This document shows positions 1 through 7,914 of a DNA stretch of 64,000 bases, one piece after another. This stretch comes from Streptomyces cyaneogriseus subsp. noncyanogenus (GTDB lineage: Bacteria > Actinomycetota > Actinomycetes > Streptomycetales > Streptomycetaceae), in contig NZ_CP010849.1 in NCBI RefSeq assembly GCF_000931445.1, forward strand, positions 4,464,001-4,528,000, written 5' to 3'. Positions within the stretch are counted from its first letter, which is position 1. Each line of letters opens with the position of its first letter. A model generated the notes under the pieces. That model was not told the DNA's origin. It did not search any database and was given only the letters and a program-made list of their open reading frames with translations. The position numbers and the translations under genes are program-made.

Positions 1-473
1 CGATCGCCAAGGCGCACGGGCTGGACCTGGCCACCGACGAGCGGCTCATCGAGGCCGACAACGTCTTCCAGGGCAAGACGTTCGGCGTCGGGGACGGCGC
101 GCTGCGGCGGCCGGAGAACTGGCGGCATCTGGTCAACCCGTTCCGGCCGTCGTGGGGCGAGCCCTACGTCGACCAGGTGGTGCGCATGATGGGCGCGCTG
201 AACGCGGCCAAGGACCGGGCGCGCGGCCATGAGGCGGTGCTGGTCAGCCATCAGCTGCCGATCTGGATCGTGCGGTCGTACGTCGAGCGCCGCCGGCTGT
301 GGCACGACCCGCGCAAGCGGCAGTGCACGCTCGCCTCGCTGACCTCGTTCACGTACCAGGGCGACCGGATCGTGTCCGTCGGCTACACCGAGCCGGCCCG
401 CGATCTCGTCCCCGCCCACCTGCTGGCGGGCGCCAGGCCGGTCAAGGGGAAGAGCAAGGCGTACGGGGCGTGA
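1..473 (+). CDS. histidine phosphatase family protein (C-terminal part, cut by window edge)
   Basis: The reading frame is open from base 3 and ends at a TGA at 471-473, so about 156 residues of the C-terminal half are present. The family hydrolyses phosphate esters through a phosphohistidine made by an N-terminal RHG motif, which lies outside the window. The visible part contains the second conserved histidine in VLVSHQLPIW, typical of phosphoglycerate-mutase-like phosphatases. It lies directly upstream of the cytochrome c maturation cluster, as in other streptomycetes. Substrate unknown. The internal ATG at 177 is not the true start because homologous sequence continues upstream of it. Confidence 0.75.
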   Translation, partial: IAKAHGLDLATDERLIEADNVFQGKTFGVGDGALRRPENWRHLVNPFRPSWGEPYVDQVVRMMGALNAAKDRARGHEAVLVSHQLPIWIVRSYVERRRLWHDPRKRQCTLASLTSFTYQGDRIVSVGYTEPARDLVPAHLLAGARPVKGKSKAYGA

Positions 474-560
474 GCCCGGCCGGGGGCCGGTGCCGCGGCC
501 GGGTGGCCTGCGTCACGGGCGGCCCGTCCCCGCGTTCCTCCGGAGTTCTTGTGCATATGC

Positions 561-646
561 CGCACGTATTTTCGTAAAGCGCACGTATTTCCGGAACCTC
601 CCCCTTTGTCACGTCCTCTGACTGGGTGACCACCAGAGGATGTGAC
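561..646. promoter_or_regulatory. direct repeat and long imperfect inverted repeat upstream of the Tat lipoprotein gene
   Basis: Within an unusually AT-rich stretch, CGCACGTATTT occurs at 561-571 and again at 580-590. Just downstream, GTCAC-G-TCCTCTG (608-620) can pair with CAGAGGA-T-GTGAC (634-646), a 12-bp stem with one mismatch and a 13-nt loop. The inverted repeat ends 13 nt before the ATG at 660. It could be an operator, a 5'-UTR structure, or a terminator for the gene upstream. Function is inferred only from position and symmetry. Confidence 0.35.
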
Positions 647-659
647 GAACGGGGATGCG

Positions 660-1898
660 ATGCGCACTCTCTCCCGCAGGGGAATGCTCGGGCTCGGCGC
701 GGGCGCCGCGGCCGGCGCCGGGCTGGCCGGCTGCGGCTCCCACACGGTGACGGACGGGACGCGGCACGCCGGTGGCTCCGGCGGCCGGCCGTCCGCGTCC
801 GGCACCACCGCGCCGCCCGCCCGGCCCATCGGCGACGGCTCCACCTCCTACACCGGCAGCCAGCCCCACCAGCCGGAACGGCCGGTGCCGCTGGAGCCCG
901 GCCAGACCCCGCCGCAGTTCGTCGTCTTCTCCTGGGACGGGGCCGGGGAGGTCGGCAACGGCCTCTTCCCGCGCTTCCTGGACCTCGCCAAGGAGCACGG
1001 CGCGCACATGACCTTCTTCCTCTCGGGCCTGTATCTGCTGCCCGAGTCGAAGAAGCGGCTGTACGACCCGCCGAACAACCCGCGCGGCGCCTCCGACATC
1101 GGCTACCTCACCGACGCGCACATCAAGGAGACCCTGACGTACGTCCGCCGGGCCTGGCTGGAGGGCCACGAGATCGGCACCCACTTCAACGGGCACTTCT
1201 GCGGCGGGCGGGGCAGTGTCGCCCACTGGACCCCGCGGCAGTGGCGCAGCGAGATCGAGCAGGCGAAGTCCTTCGTGACGCGGTGGCGGACCCACACCGG
1301 CTGGACCGGTCTGCCGTCCCTGCCCTTCGACTACGACAAGGAACTCACCGGCGGCCGTACGCCCTGCCTGCTGGGCCAGGAGAACCTGCTGCCCGTCGCC
1401 CGCGAGCTCGGCTGGCGCTACGACGCCTCCTCGCCCGGCGGCCGCCAGGTCTGGCCGGTCAAGCGGCAGGGGATATGGGACCTGCCGTTGCAGCAGATAC
1501 CTTTCCCCGGCCGTTCGTTCGAGGTCCTCTCGATGGACTACAACATGCTCGCCAACCAGTCGCTCAACTCCACCAGGGCGCCCGCCCACAACTACCCCGG
1601 ATGGCGGGAACAGTCGGCACAGGCGTACATATCCGGCTTCAAGCGGGCATACGAGACAAACAGGGCGCCGTTCTTCATCGGCAACCACTTCGAGGAGTGG
1701 AACGGCGGCATCTACATGGACGCCGTGGAGGAGGCCCTGAAGTACATCGCGCGGGAGCGGGAGAAGGGCGGGGACATCCGGATGGTCTCCTTCCGGCAGT
1801 TCACCGACTGGCTGGACGTCCAGCGGCCACAGGTGCTGGACGCATGGCGCACCCTCGATGTCGGGCAGGCGCCGGCCGCCGGGTGGAAGCGGCTCTGA
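660..1898 (+). CDS. Tat-exported lipoprotein related to polysaccharide deacetylases
   Basis: A 412-residue protein. The ATG at 660 is chosen because GGGG at 651-654 is a fitting ribosome binding site and because it puts a twin-arginine signal (LSRRGMLGLG, residues 4-13) right at the N-terminus, followed by a lipobox LAGC. It is therefore probably exported folded and lipid-anchored. The mature part (FVVFSWDGAGEVGN, later HEIGTHFNGH) resembles the NodB/polysaccharide-deacetylase fold, with histidines in GTHFNGHF where the metal ligands of that family sit. The usual first motif TFDDGP is changed to SWDGAG, so activity is uncertain. It is followed by the cytochrome c maturation genes but has its own upstream region. 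Confidence 0.75.
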   Translation: MRTLSRRGMLGLGAGAAAGAGLAGCGSHTVTDGTRHAGGSGGRPSASGTTAPPARPIGDGSTSYTGSQPHQPERPVPLEPGQTPPQFVVFSWDGAGEVGNGLFPRFLDLAKEHGAHMTFFLSGLYLLPESKKRLYDPPNNPRGASDIGYLTDAHIKETLTYVRRAWLEGHEIGTHFNGHFCGGRGSVAHWTPRQWRSEIEQAKSFVTRWRTHTGWTGLPSLPFDYDKELTGGRTPCLLGQENLLPVARELGWRYDASSPGGRQVWPVKRQGIWDLPLQQIPFPGRSFEVLSMDYNMLANQSLNSTRAPAHNYPGWREQSAQAYISGFKRAYETNRAPFFIGNHFEEWNGGIYMDAVEEALKYIAREREKGGDIRMVSFRQFTDWLDVQRPQVLDAWRTLDVGQAPAAGWKRL

Positions 1899-1964
1899 AA
1901 TGCGGCTTTCCGCGCGTGAGGGGGGTGCGAAAGATCCCCGGAACGGACATGCGAAACTTTTCAC

Positions 1965-2597
1965 ATGAGTGCCGCCAGCCGCGCCCCCCTGCGCTCGAAC
2001 CGCGCCACCGCCCGTGTCCGCCGCCGCGCCGCCCTGGGCGCCGGTGCCGCCGTGGCCGCGCTGCTCGTCTCCGCGTGCGGGTCCGGTGGGACCTCCGGCG
2101 GAGGCGGCGACACCCACTTCATCACCGGCTCCGACGGCATCGCCACGGTCGGCAAGGGTGAGCGGGCCGACGCCCCCGACCTGTCCGGCGAGACCGTCGA
2201 CGGCAAGCAGCTCGACGTCGACGACTACAAGGGCAAGGTCGTCGTCCTCAACGTGTGGGGCTCCTGGTGCCCGCCCTGCCGCGCCGAGGCGAAGAACTTC
2301 CAGAAGGTCTACGAGGACGTCAAGGACCAGGGCGTCCAGTTCGTCGGCATCAACACCCGCGACACCTCCACCGGCCCGGCCCGGGCCTTCGAGAAGGAGT
2401 ACGGGGTCACCTATCCGAGCCTGTACGACCCGACGGGCAAGCTGATGCTCCGCTTCGAGAAGGGCACGCTCAACCCGCAGGCCATCCCGTCCACGCTCGT
2501 CATCGACCGGGACGGGAAGATCGCCGCGCGCACCCTCCAGGCACTCAGCGAGGAGAAGCTGCGCTCGATGCTCGAACCGGTTCTGGCGGAGAAGTGA
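1965..2597 (+). CDS. resA: ResA/TlpA-like membrane-anchored thioredoxin
   Basis: A 210-residue lipoprotein: Arg-rich N-terminus, hydrophobic segment and a lipobox ending at Cys38 (LLVSAC), then a Gly-rich linker and a TlpA/AhpC-type thioredoxin fold. The active site WCPPC is at residues 101-105. Family members reduce the CXXCH cysteines of apocytochrome c on the outer face of the membrane using electrons relayed by CcdA. It ends one base before the GTG of ccdA, so the two are surely co-transcribed with resB and ccsB. An alternative is a more general extracytoplasmic thiol reductase, but the neighbours argue for cytochrome c maturation. Confidence 0.9.
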   Translation: MSAASRAPLRSNRATARVRRRAALGAGAAVAALLVSACGSGGTSGGGGDTHFITGSDGIATVGKGERADAPDLSGETVDGKQLDVDDYKGKVVVLNVWGSWCPPCRAEAKNFQKVYEDVKDQGVQFVGINTRDTSTGPARAFEKEYGVTYPSLYDPTGKLMLRFEKGTLNPQAIPSTLVIDRDGKIAARTLQALSEEKLRSMLEPVLAEK

Positions 2598-2598
2598 C

Positions 2599-3369
2599 GT
2601 GAGCGCGCTCTCCACGCTCGCGGCGACCGGCTACAACGGCACGGTGCTCAACGGCGCCCTGCTGGTGGCCCTGCCCATCGCCCTCCTCGGCGGCCTCGTC
2701 TCCTTCTTCTCGCCGTGCGTCCTGCCCCTGGTCCCCGGCTATCTGTCGTACGTGACCGGGGTCACCGGCACCGACCTCGCCGAGGCGCGGCGCGGCCGGA
2801 TGGTGGCCGGCGCCTCGCTCTTCGTCCTCGGGTTCACGGCCGTCTTCGTCTCCAGCGGCGCGCTGTTCGGCTTCTTCGGGGAGACGCTCCAGGCCAACCG
2901 GGGCGTGCTGACGAAGGTTCTGGGCGCCCTCATGATCCTCATGGGCGTCTTCTTCATGGGCCTGATGCCCTGGCTCACCCAGCGCGAGTTCCGCTTCCAC
3001 CGGCGGCCGGTGAGCGGGCTGGTCGGCGCCCCCCTGCTGGGCGCGCTGTTCGGCATCGGCTGGACGCCGTGCATCGGCCCCACCCTGTCGTCCGTGCTGA
3101 TCCTCTCCTCCGAGCAGGGCACCGCAGGCCGCGGCGCGATCCTGACCATCGCCTACTGCCTGGGCCTGGGCCTGCCCTTCGTGCTCGCCGCGGTGGCCTT
3201 CCGCAAGGCCCTTGGTGCCTTCGGCTGGGTCAAGCGCCACTACACGTGGGTGATGCGCATCGGCGGCACGATGATGATCGCCACCGGTCTGCTGCTGCTG
3301 ACCGGCGCCTGGGACAGCATCGTGCAGTCCATGCAGACCTGGTCCAACGGCTTCACTGTGGGGATCTGA
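2599..3369 (+). CDS. ccdA: cytochrome c biogenesis protein CcdA
   Basis: A 256-residue polytopic membrane protein of the DsbD transmembrane family that passes electrons from cytoplasmic thioredoxin to extracytoplasmic ResA. The two redox-active cysteines are visible in the conserved settings SPCVLPLVPGY (Cys40) and GWTPCIGPTL (Cys158). About six hydrophobic segments follow the family pattern. The GTG start lies one base after the resA stop, and its stop overlaps the next ATG (TGATG at 3367-3371), indicating translational coupling along the operon. Confidence 0.93.
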   Translation: MSALSTLAATGYNGTVLNGALLVALPIALLGGLVSFFSPCVLPLVPGYLSYVTGVTGTDLAEARRGRMVAGASLFVLGFTAVFVSSGALFGFFGETLQANRGVLTKVLGALMILMGVFFMGLMPWLTQREFRFHRRPVSGLVGAPLLGALFGIGWTPCIGPTLSSVLILSSEQGTAGRGAILTIAYCLGLGLPFVLAAVAFRKALGAFGWVKRHYTWVMRIGGTMMIATGLLLLTGAWDSIVQSMQTWSNGFTVGI

Positions 3370-5117
3370 TGAGCAAGACCACGACCGACACCTCCCCGGC
3401 CGGCCGGGCCCCGGACGGCGCCGACGACCAGGAGCTGGGCGCCGCCGGTTCGCAGCTCTCCACGGCACCCCAGGAGGACGCCCCCCAGCTTCCCTCCCTG
3501 GGCGTCGTCGGCTGGGCCCGCTGGTTCTGGCGGCAGCTCACCTCGATGCGGGTGGCGCTGCTGCTGCTCCTGCTGCTGTCGCTGGGCGCCATCCCGGGCT
3601 CGCTGATCCCGCAGACCGGCATCGACGCCACCAAGGTCGAGGACTTCCGGCAGCGGCACGAGACCCTGGCGCCGATCTACGACAAGCTCGGCCTCTTCCA
3701 CGTCTACAGCTCGGTGTGGTTCTCCGCGATCTACATCCTGCTGTTCGTCTCCCTCATCGGCTGCATCGTGCCGCGCACCTGGCAGTTCGTCGGCCAGCTC
3801 CGCGGCCTCCCGCCCAAGGCCCCCAAGCGCCTGACCCGGCTGCCCGCCTACACCACCTGGCGCACCGAGGCCGAGCCCGAGCAGGTCCGCGAGGCCGCGC
3901 TCGCCCTGCTGAAGAAGCGCCGCTTCCGCGCCCACACCGCCGGTGACGCCGTCGCCGCCGAGAAGGGCTACCTGCGCGAGGTGGGCAACCTCGCCTTCCA
4001 CATCGCGCTGATCGTGATGCTGATCGCCTTCGCCTGGGGGCAGCTCTTCAAGTTCGAGGGCAACAAGCTGATCCTGGAGGGCGACGGCTTCTCCAACACC
4101 CTCACCCAGTACGACGACCAGAAGTCCGGCACCCTGTTCTCCCCCGACGACCTGGAGCCGTTCAGCTTCGTCCTGAAGGACTTCAAGGGCACCTACGAGG
4201 CGACCGGGCCCAACCGCGGCACCCCGCGCACCTACGAGGCGGACGTCACCTACAGCGTCGGCGCCTACGGCGAGGAGAAGAAGACCACCGTCAAGGTGAA
4301 CGAGCCGCTGAAGATCGACGGCTCGAAGGTCTACCTCGTCAGCCACGGCTACGCGCCCGTCCTCACCGTCAGGGACGGCAGGGGCAACGTGGTCATGGAC
4401 CGCGAGGCCGTCGCGCTGCTGCCGCTGGACGCCAACGTCACCTCCTCCGGCGCCGTCAAGGTGATGGACGGCTACCGCAACGCCGAGGGGAAGAAGGAGC
4501 AGCTCGGCTTCAACGCCTTCTTCCTGCCGACCTACGGCGGGAAGGGGTCGACGATGCTGTCCCGGTTCCCCGCGCTGATCAACCCGATGCTGGCGCTCTC
4601 CGCCTACCACGGCGACCTCGGCGTCGACTCGGGCATCCCGCAGAGCGTCTACCAGCTCGACAAGAAGAACCTGAAGGAGTTCAAGGACTCCGACGGGAAG
4701 CTGTTCAAGAAGCAGCTCGCGATCGGCCAGACCATGACCCTCCCGGACGGGGCCGGCTCGGTCACCTTCGAGGGCGTCAAGGAGTGGGCGGGCTTCCAGA
4801 TCACCCGCCAGCCCGCCAGCGGCTGGGCGCTGGCCGGTGCCGTCGCCGCCATCTTCGGCCTCGCCGGCTCCCTGTTCATCCAGCGCCGCCGGGTGTGGGT
4901 GCGGGCCGTCAGGGGAGCCGACGGCGTCACCGTCGTCGAGATGGCCGGCCTCGGCCGCAGCGAGTCCGCCAAGGTGCCCGAGGAGCTCGGCGACCTCGCC
5001 GGGATCCTGTACGAGCGGGCGCCCGGCGCCCCCGAACCCGACCCCGCCGCCCCGTCCGGTCCCCCGGACACCCCCGAACCCGCAGCCGTACCTGCCGAGA
5101 GGGCTGAGAAGAAGTGA
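3369..5117 (+). CDS. resB: cytochrome c biogenesis protein ResB
   Basis: A 582-residue ResB-family protein. The ATG at 3369 is chosen because it overlaps the ccdA stop and begins a hydrophilic N-tail, although the frame stays open further upstream inside ccdA. It has transmembrane segments near residues 60-80, 115-135 and 215-235, a large extracytoplasmic domain, and a last membrane span around 480-500. A Pro-rich cytoplasmic tail follows. With CcsB/ResC it forms the system II haem channel and cytochrome c synthetase that ligates haem to CXXCH. It overlaps ccsB by 4 bp. Confidence 0.92.
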   Translation: MSKTTTDTSPAGRAPDGADDQELGAAGSQLSTAPQEDAPQLPSLGVVGWARWFWRQLTSMRVALLLLLLLSLGAIPGSLIPQTGIDATKVEDFRQRHETLAPIYDKLGLFHVYSSVWFSAIYILLFVSLIGCIVPRTWQFVGQLRGLPPKAPKRLTRLPAYTTWRTEAEPEQVREAALALLKKRRFRAHTAGDAVAAEKGYLREVGNLAFHIALIVMLIAFAWGQLFKFEGNKLILEGDGFSNTLTQYDDQKSGTLFSPDDLEPFSFVLKDFKGTYEATGPNRGTPRTYEADVTYSVGAYGEEKKTTVKVNEPLKIDGSKVYLVSHGYAPVLTVRDGRGNVVMDREAVALLPLDANVTSSGAVKVMDGYRNAEGKKEQLGFNAFFLPTYGGKGSTMLSRFPALINPMLALSAYHGDLGVDSGIPQSVYQLDKKNLKEFKDSDGKLFKKQLAIGQTMTLPDGAGSVTFEGVKEWAGFQITRQPASGWALAGAVAAIFGLAGSLFIQRRRVWVRAVRGADGVTVVEMAGLGRSESAKVPEELGDLAGILYERAPGAPEPDPAAPSGPPDTPEPAAVPAERAEKK

Positions 5118-6247
5118 CTCTCGCCGCCGCAACCGCCGCGACCGAGCTGGCCGCCGCGACCAACGAGAACCTCGCGAGCATCAGCAATGTGCTGATCTAC
5201 TCCGCGATGGCCGTCTACACCCTGGCCTTCTTCGCCTACATCGCGGAGTGGCTCTTCGGCAGCCGCAGCAAGGTCGGCCGCACCGCCGCCGCGCTCACCG
5301 CGCCCGCCCGGTCCGAGGCCCCGGCCGTGACCGTGCGGAAGGCCGGCTCCACCGCCGTACTGGAGCGGCCCCAGGTCGTCGTCCGGGCCACGCCCGGCGC
5401 CCGGGACGTGCCCGACGGGCCGGGCGCGCACGGCGGGACCGAGAAGGGCGACCTCTACGGGCGGATCGCCATCTCCCTCACCGCGCTCGGCTTCCTCGTG
5501 GAGTTCGGCGGCGTGCTCGCGCGGGCCCTGTCGGTGCAGCGGGCGCCGTGGGGCAACATGTACGAGTTCAACATCACCCTCACCACGGTCGCCGTCGGCG
5601 TGTACCTCGCGCTGCTCGCCCTGAAGAAGAACGTCCGCTGGCTCGGCCTGCCGCTGGCCACCACGGTCCTGCTCGACCTCGGCCTCGCCGTCACCGTCCT
5701 GTACACCGCCAGCGACCAGCTCGTGCCCGCGCTGCACTCGTACTGGCTGTACATCCACGTCTCCACGGCGATCTTCTGCGGCGCGGTCTTCTACGTCGGC
5801 GCGGTGGCCACGATCCTCTACCTGTTCAAGGACAACTTCGAGAACAAGCTCGCCTCCGGCGGCACCCCGGGCCGGTTCGCCGGCTCCGTGCTGGACCGGC
5901 TGCCCGCCGCGGCCTCCCTGGACAAGTTCGCCTACCGCGTCAACGCCGCCGTCTTCCCGCTGTGGACGTTCACGATCATCGCGGGCGCCATCTGGGCGGG
6001 CGACGCCTGGGGCCGCTACTGGGGCTGGGACCCCAAGGAGGTCTGGTCCTTCATCACCTGGGTCGCCTACGCCTGCTACCTGCACGCCCGCGCCACCGCC
6101 GGCTGGAAGGGCCGCAAGGCCGCCTACCTGGCGCTGCTGGCCTTCGGCTGCTGGCTGTTCAACTACTACGGCGTGAACATCTTCGTCTCCGGCAAGCACT
6201 CCTACGCCGACGTCGGCCTCGGGGCGCTCCAGGCCGTCGGGTTCTGA
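5114..6247 (+). CDS. ccsB: cytochrome c biogenesis protein CcsB/ResC (haem handling)
   Basis: A 377-residue integral membrane protein of the CcmF/CcsA haem-handling superfamily. The tryptophan-rich WWD-type signature WGRYWGWDPKEVWSF is present in the second half, with conserved histidines in membrane loops (for example LHSYWLYIHVS). About eight membrane spans are seen. A variable loop (roughly residues 55-110) has low sequence complexity. The GTG start overlaps the resB stop (GTGA). Its partner ResB is encoded just upstream, and a strong hairpin follows the stop codon, so this is the last gene of the operon. Confidence 0.93.
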   Translation: MTLAAATAATELAAATNENLASISNVLIYSAMAVYTLAFFAYIAEWLFGSRSKVGRTAAALTAPARSEAPAVTVRKAGSTAVLERPQVVVRATPGARDVPDGPGAHGGTEKGDLYGRIAISLTALGFLVEFGGVLARALSVQRAPWGNMYEFNITLTTVAVGVYLALLALKKNVRWLGLPLATTVLLDLGLAVTVLYTASDQLVPALHSYWLYIHVSTAIFCGAVFYVGAVATILYLFKDNFENKLASGGTPGRFAGSVLDRLPAAASLDKFAYRVNAAVFPLWTFTIIAGAIWAGDAWGRYWGWDPKEVWSFITWVAYACYLHARATAGWKGRKAAYLALLAFGCWLFNYYGVNIFVSGKHSYADVGLGALQAVGF

Positions 6248-6261
6248 ACCCCCAGCCTCGA

Positions 6262-6301
6262 AAGGCCGGTTCCCGTGACCTGGGTCACGGGAACCGGCCT
6301 T
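6262..6301. terminator. terminator after ccsB
   Basis: Perfect 19-bp inverted repeat (6262-6280 pairs with 6283-6301, 2-nt centre) 15 bases after the ccsB stop. There is no T-run, as usual for streptomycete terminators. It separates the cytochrome c operon from the remnant that follows. Confidence 0.8.
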
Positions 6302-6546
6302 CGTCGTGCGGACAGGATCGTCGACACGCGGTCGACGCCGCCGGCCGCACGGGCGTCGCGATCACCCGGGAGGATCCGGCCGACCCCACCCGGGACGAGT
6401 GGATCTTCGACGAGAAGACCCGTGAGTTCCTGGGCGAGCGGAGCGTGGCCGGTGAGGACCACGCGGACGTGGAGGAAGGCACCGTCACCGGCAACACCGC
6501 CGTCCTGCGCCGTGCCGTGGTGGACAAGCCGGGCCGGCGCCCCTGA
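6301..6546 (+). pseudogene. C-terminal remnant of a CU044_5270-type protein
   Basis: The frame ending at the TGA 6544-6546 encodes about 75 residues (AVDAAGRTGVAITREDP..., DEWIFDEKTREFLGE..., TAVLRRAVVDKPG) that match, from memory, the C-terminal end of CU044_5270-family membrane proteins, usually about 300-400 residues and encoded next to ECF sigma factors. There is no start codon, ribosome binding site or N-terminal half: upstream is the ccsB terminator hairpin. It is best read as a decaying fragment left by a deletion. No sigma factor gene is adjacent. Confidence 0.6.
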
Positions 6547-6585
6547 CCACGTGCGCATCCCCCGGCCGGGGGCCAGGCTGGTGTC

Positions 6586-6999
6586 ATGACCGGAATGACC
6601 GGATCCATCGAACAGGGCACCAGCCAGACCCACGGGAACACGCACATCCTGCACTTCCTGGTGCGGCTCCCCCGGCCCATGGAGAAGGTCTGGCCCGCAC
6701 TGGCCACCGAGGTCGGGCTCGCCGCCTGGTACACCCCGGCCGATGTGCTGGAGCCCCGGCTCGGCGGCGCGGTCGCGCTGCGCGGGGTCGGGGCCGGGCG
6801 GATCACCGCGTGGGACGTGGACCGGGTCGCCGAGTACACGGTCGAGGGCGGCGGGCGCGTCCGCTTCCACCTGGAGCGGGACGGGGAGGACGGCGCGGCG
6901 CTCCGCTTCACCCACGAGTTCGAGGACGAGCGGGAGTCCGAGCAGCGCTGGCGGGCGCGGTTCGAGCGGCTCATCGAGCTGCTGGAGCCGGGCCCGTAG
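6586..6999 (+). CDS. SRPBCC / AHSA1-like domain protein
   Basis: A 137-residue single-domain protein of the START/SRPBCC fold (activator of Hsp90 ATPase homologue type): FLVRLPRPMEKVWPALATEVGLAAWY near the N-terminus is the typical beta-strand-helix opening, and the protein ends in the long C-terminal helix. Such proteins bind hydrophobic ligands; no ligand can be assigned here. The end of the gene overlaps the 3' end of the convergent MerR gene by 29 bp. Confidence 0.75.
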   Translation: MTGMTGSIEQGTSQTHGNTHILHFLVRLPRPMEKVWPALATEVGLAAWYTPADVLEPRLGGAVALRGVGAGRITAWDVDRVAEYTVEGGGRVRFHLERDGEDGAALRFTHEFEDERESEQRWRARFERLIELLEPGP

Positions 7000-7720
7000 C
7001 GCCGCCCGCGGCGCCGTCGAGGTGGCCGAGGTAGCCGTACAGGCTCCCCGCCCCCTCCAGCATGGCGCGCGTACGGGAGGTGAGCGCCTCCTCGCGCGCG
7101 GTGAGCGCCGAGCGCAGCGCCTCGCTGCCGCCCTCGCGGCGCAGCTCCTCCAGGACGGGCCGGATCCGGTCCAGCGGGTGGTGGCTGCGGCGCAGGGTGT
7201 GGACGAGACGGGCGTCGCGGACGTCGGCCGGGCCGTACACCCGGTATCCGGTGCCCCGCTCGCGGCGGGGGGCGAGGAGTCCGGCCGCCTCCCACACCCG
7301 CAGCGCGGAGGTCCGCACGCCCAGCAGTCCGGCCACCTCCCCGATGCGCAGGCCCGCGCGGGGCGGCGGCCCGGGGTCCTCCCGCGCCAGGGCTTCCAGG
7401 GCCCGGCGCGCGGCCCGCAGCGAGCGGCGCTCCTCGTGCAGGGCGGCGTGCGCGGAGTCCACGAGGGCGAGGGCGCCCGGCACGTCGCCGGCGTGGACGG
7501 CCCGCATGATCTGCGCCGCGGTGACCGGCCCGTACCCCCGCAGCAGCGCCCGGAAGGCGAGCAGGGCGCGGCGGTGCGCCTCGCGGAAGACGCGGTAGCC
7601 GGACGCGGTCCGGCCGGCCGGCGGCAGGACGCCGGCCTCCTCGTAGTTGCGGATCTGCTGGGTCGAGACACCGGCCAGGCGGGCCAGGTCCACGGAGCGG
7701 AGGCGGCGTTCGTTCGTCAT
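6971..7720 (-). CDS. regulator with two MerR-type helix-turn-helix domains
   Basis: A 249-residue protein. The first MerR domain covers residues about 7-75 (SVDLARLAGVSTQQIRNYEE, then GYRVF) and a second complete one covers about 123-190 (RIGEVAGLLGVRTSALRVWE, then GYRVY). A helical segment of about 45 residues links them and a short helical tail follows. Tandem MerR domains in one chain mean a monomer could contact both halves of an operator. There is no obvious ligand-binding Cys cluster. The start at 7720 is chosen because it places the HTH at the N-terminus; the frame is open further upstream without family similarity. It is divergent from the esterase gene. Confidence 0.8.
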   Translation of the reverse strand: MTNERRLRSVDLARLAGVSTQQIRNYEEAGVLPPAGRTASGYRVFREAHRRALLAFRALLRGYGPVTAAQIMRAVHAGDVPGALALVDSAHAALHEERRSLRAARRALEALAREDPGPPPRAGLRIGEVAGLLGVRTSALRVWEAAGLLAPRRERGTGYRVYGPADVRDARLVHTLRRSHHPLDRIRPVLEELRREGGSEALRSALTAREEALTSRTRAMLEGAGSLYGYLGHLDGAAGGATGPAPAAR

Positions 7721-7804
7721 GTCATCGGTCTCGGTGGATCGGCAGTCATCGGCATCGTCGTCGTGATCGGAACGGGCATGGGCATCGGCTGGAAGGAATC
7801 GGGT

Positions 7805-7820
7805 CGCGGTCCGGTCCGCG
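7805..7820. promoter_or_regulatory. possible operator between the divergent MerR and esterase genes
   Basis: Inverted repeat CGCGG-6 nt-CCGCG in the 194-bp divergent region between the tandem-MerR gene and the secreted esterase gene. This is suggested only by symmetry and position. Confidence 0.25.
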
Positions 7821-7914
7821 GCGGAAGGCTGGTGGTTTACGCGATGCCGGGCGGCCCGGCGGACGCCGACACTGCGGTGACCGTTGCCCCCCACCCTTCC
7901 GTACGGAGGTGCCG

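Noticed and set aside
609-2615. Very long antisense frames opposite real genes (here, and for example 40501-42636 and 58713-61055)
   Set aside because: Expected by-product of high-GC codon bias; no domain content and codon positions fit the opposite strand.
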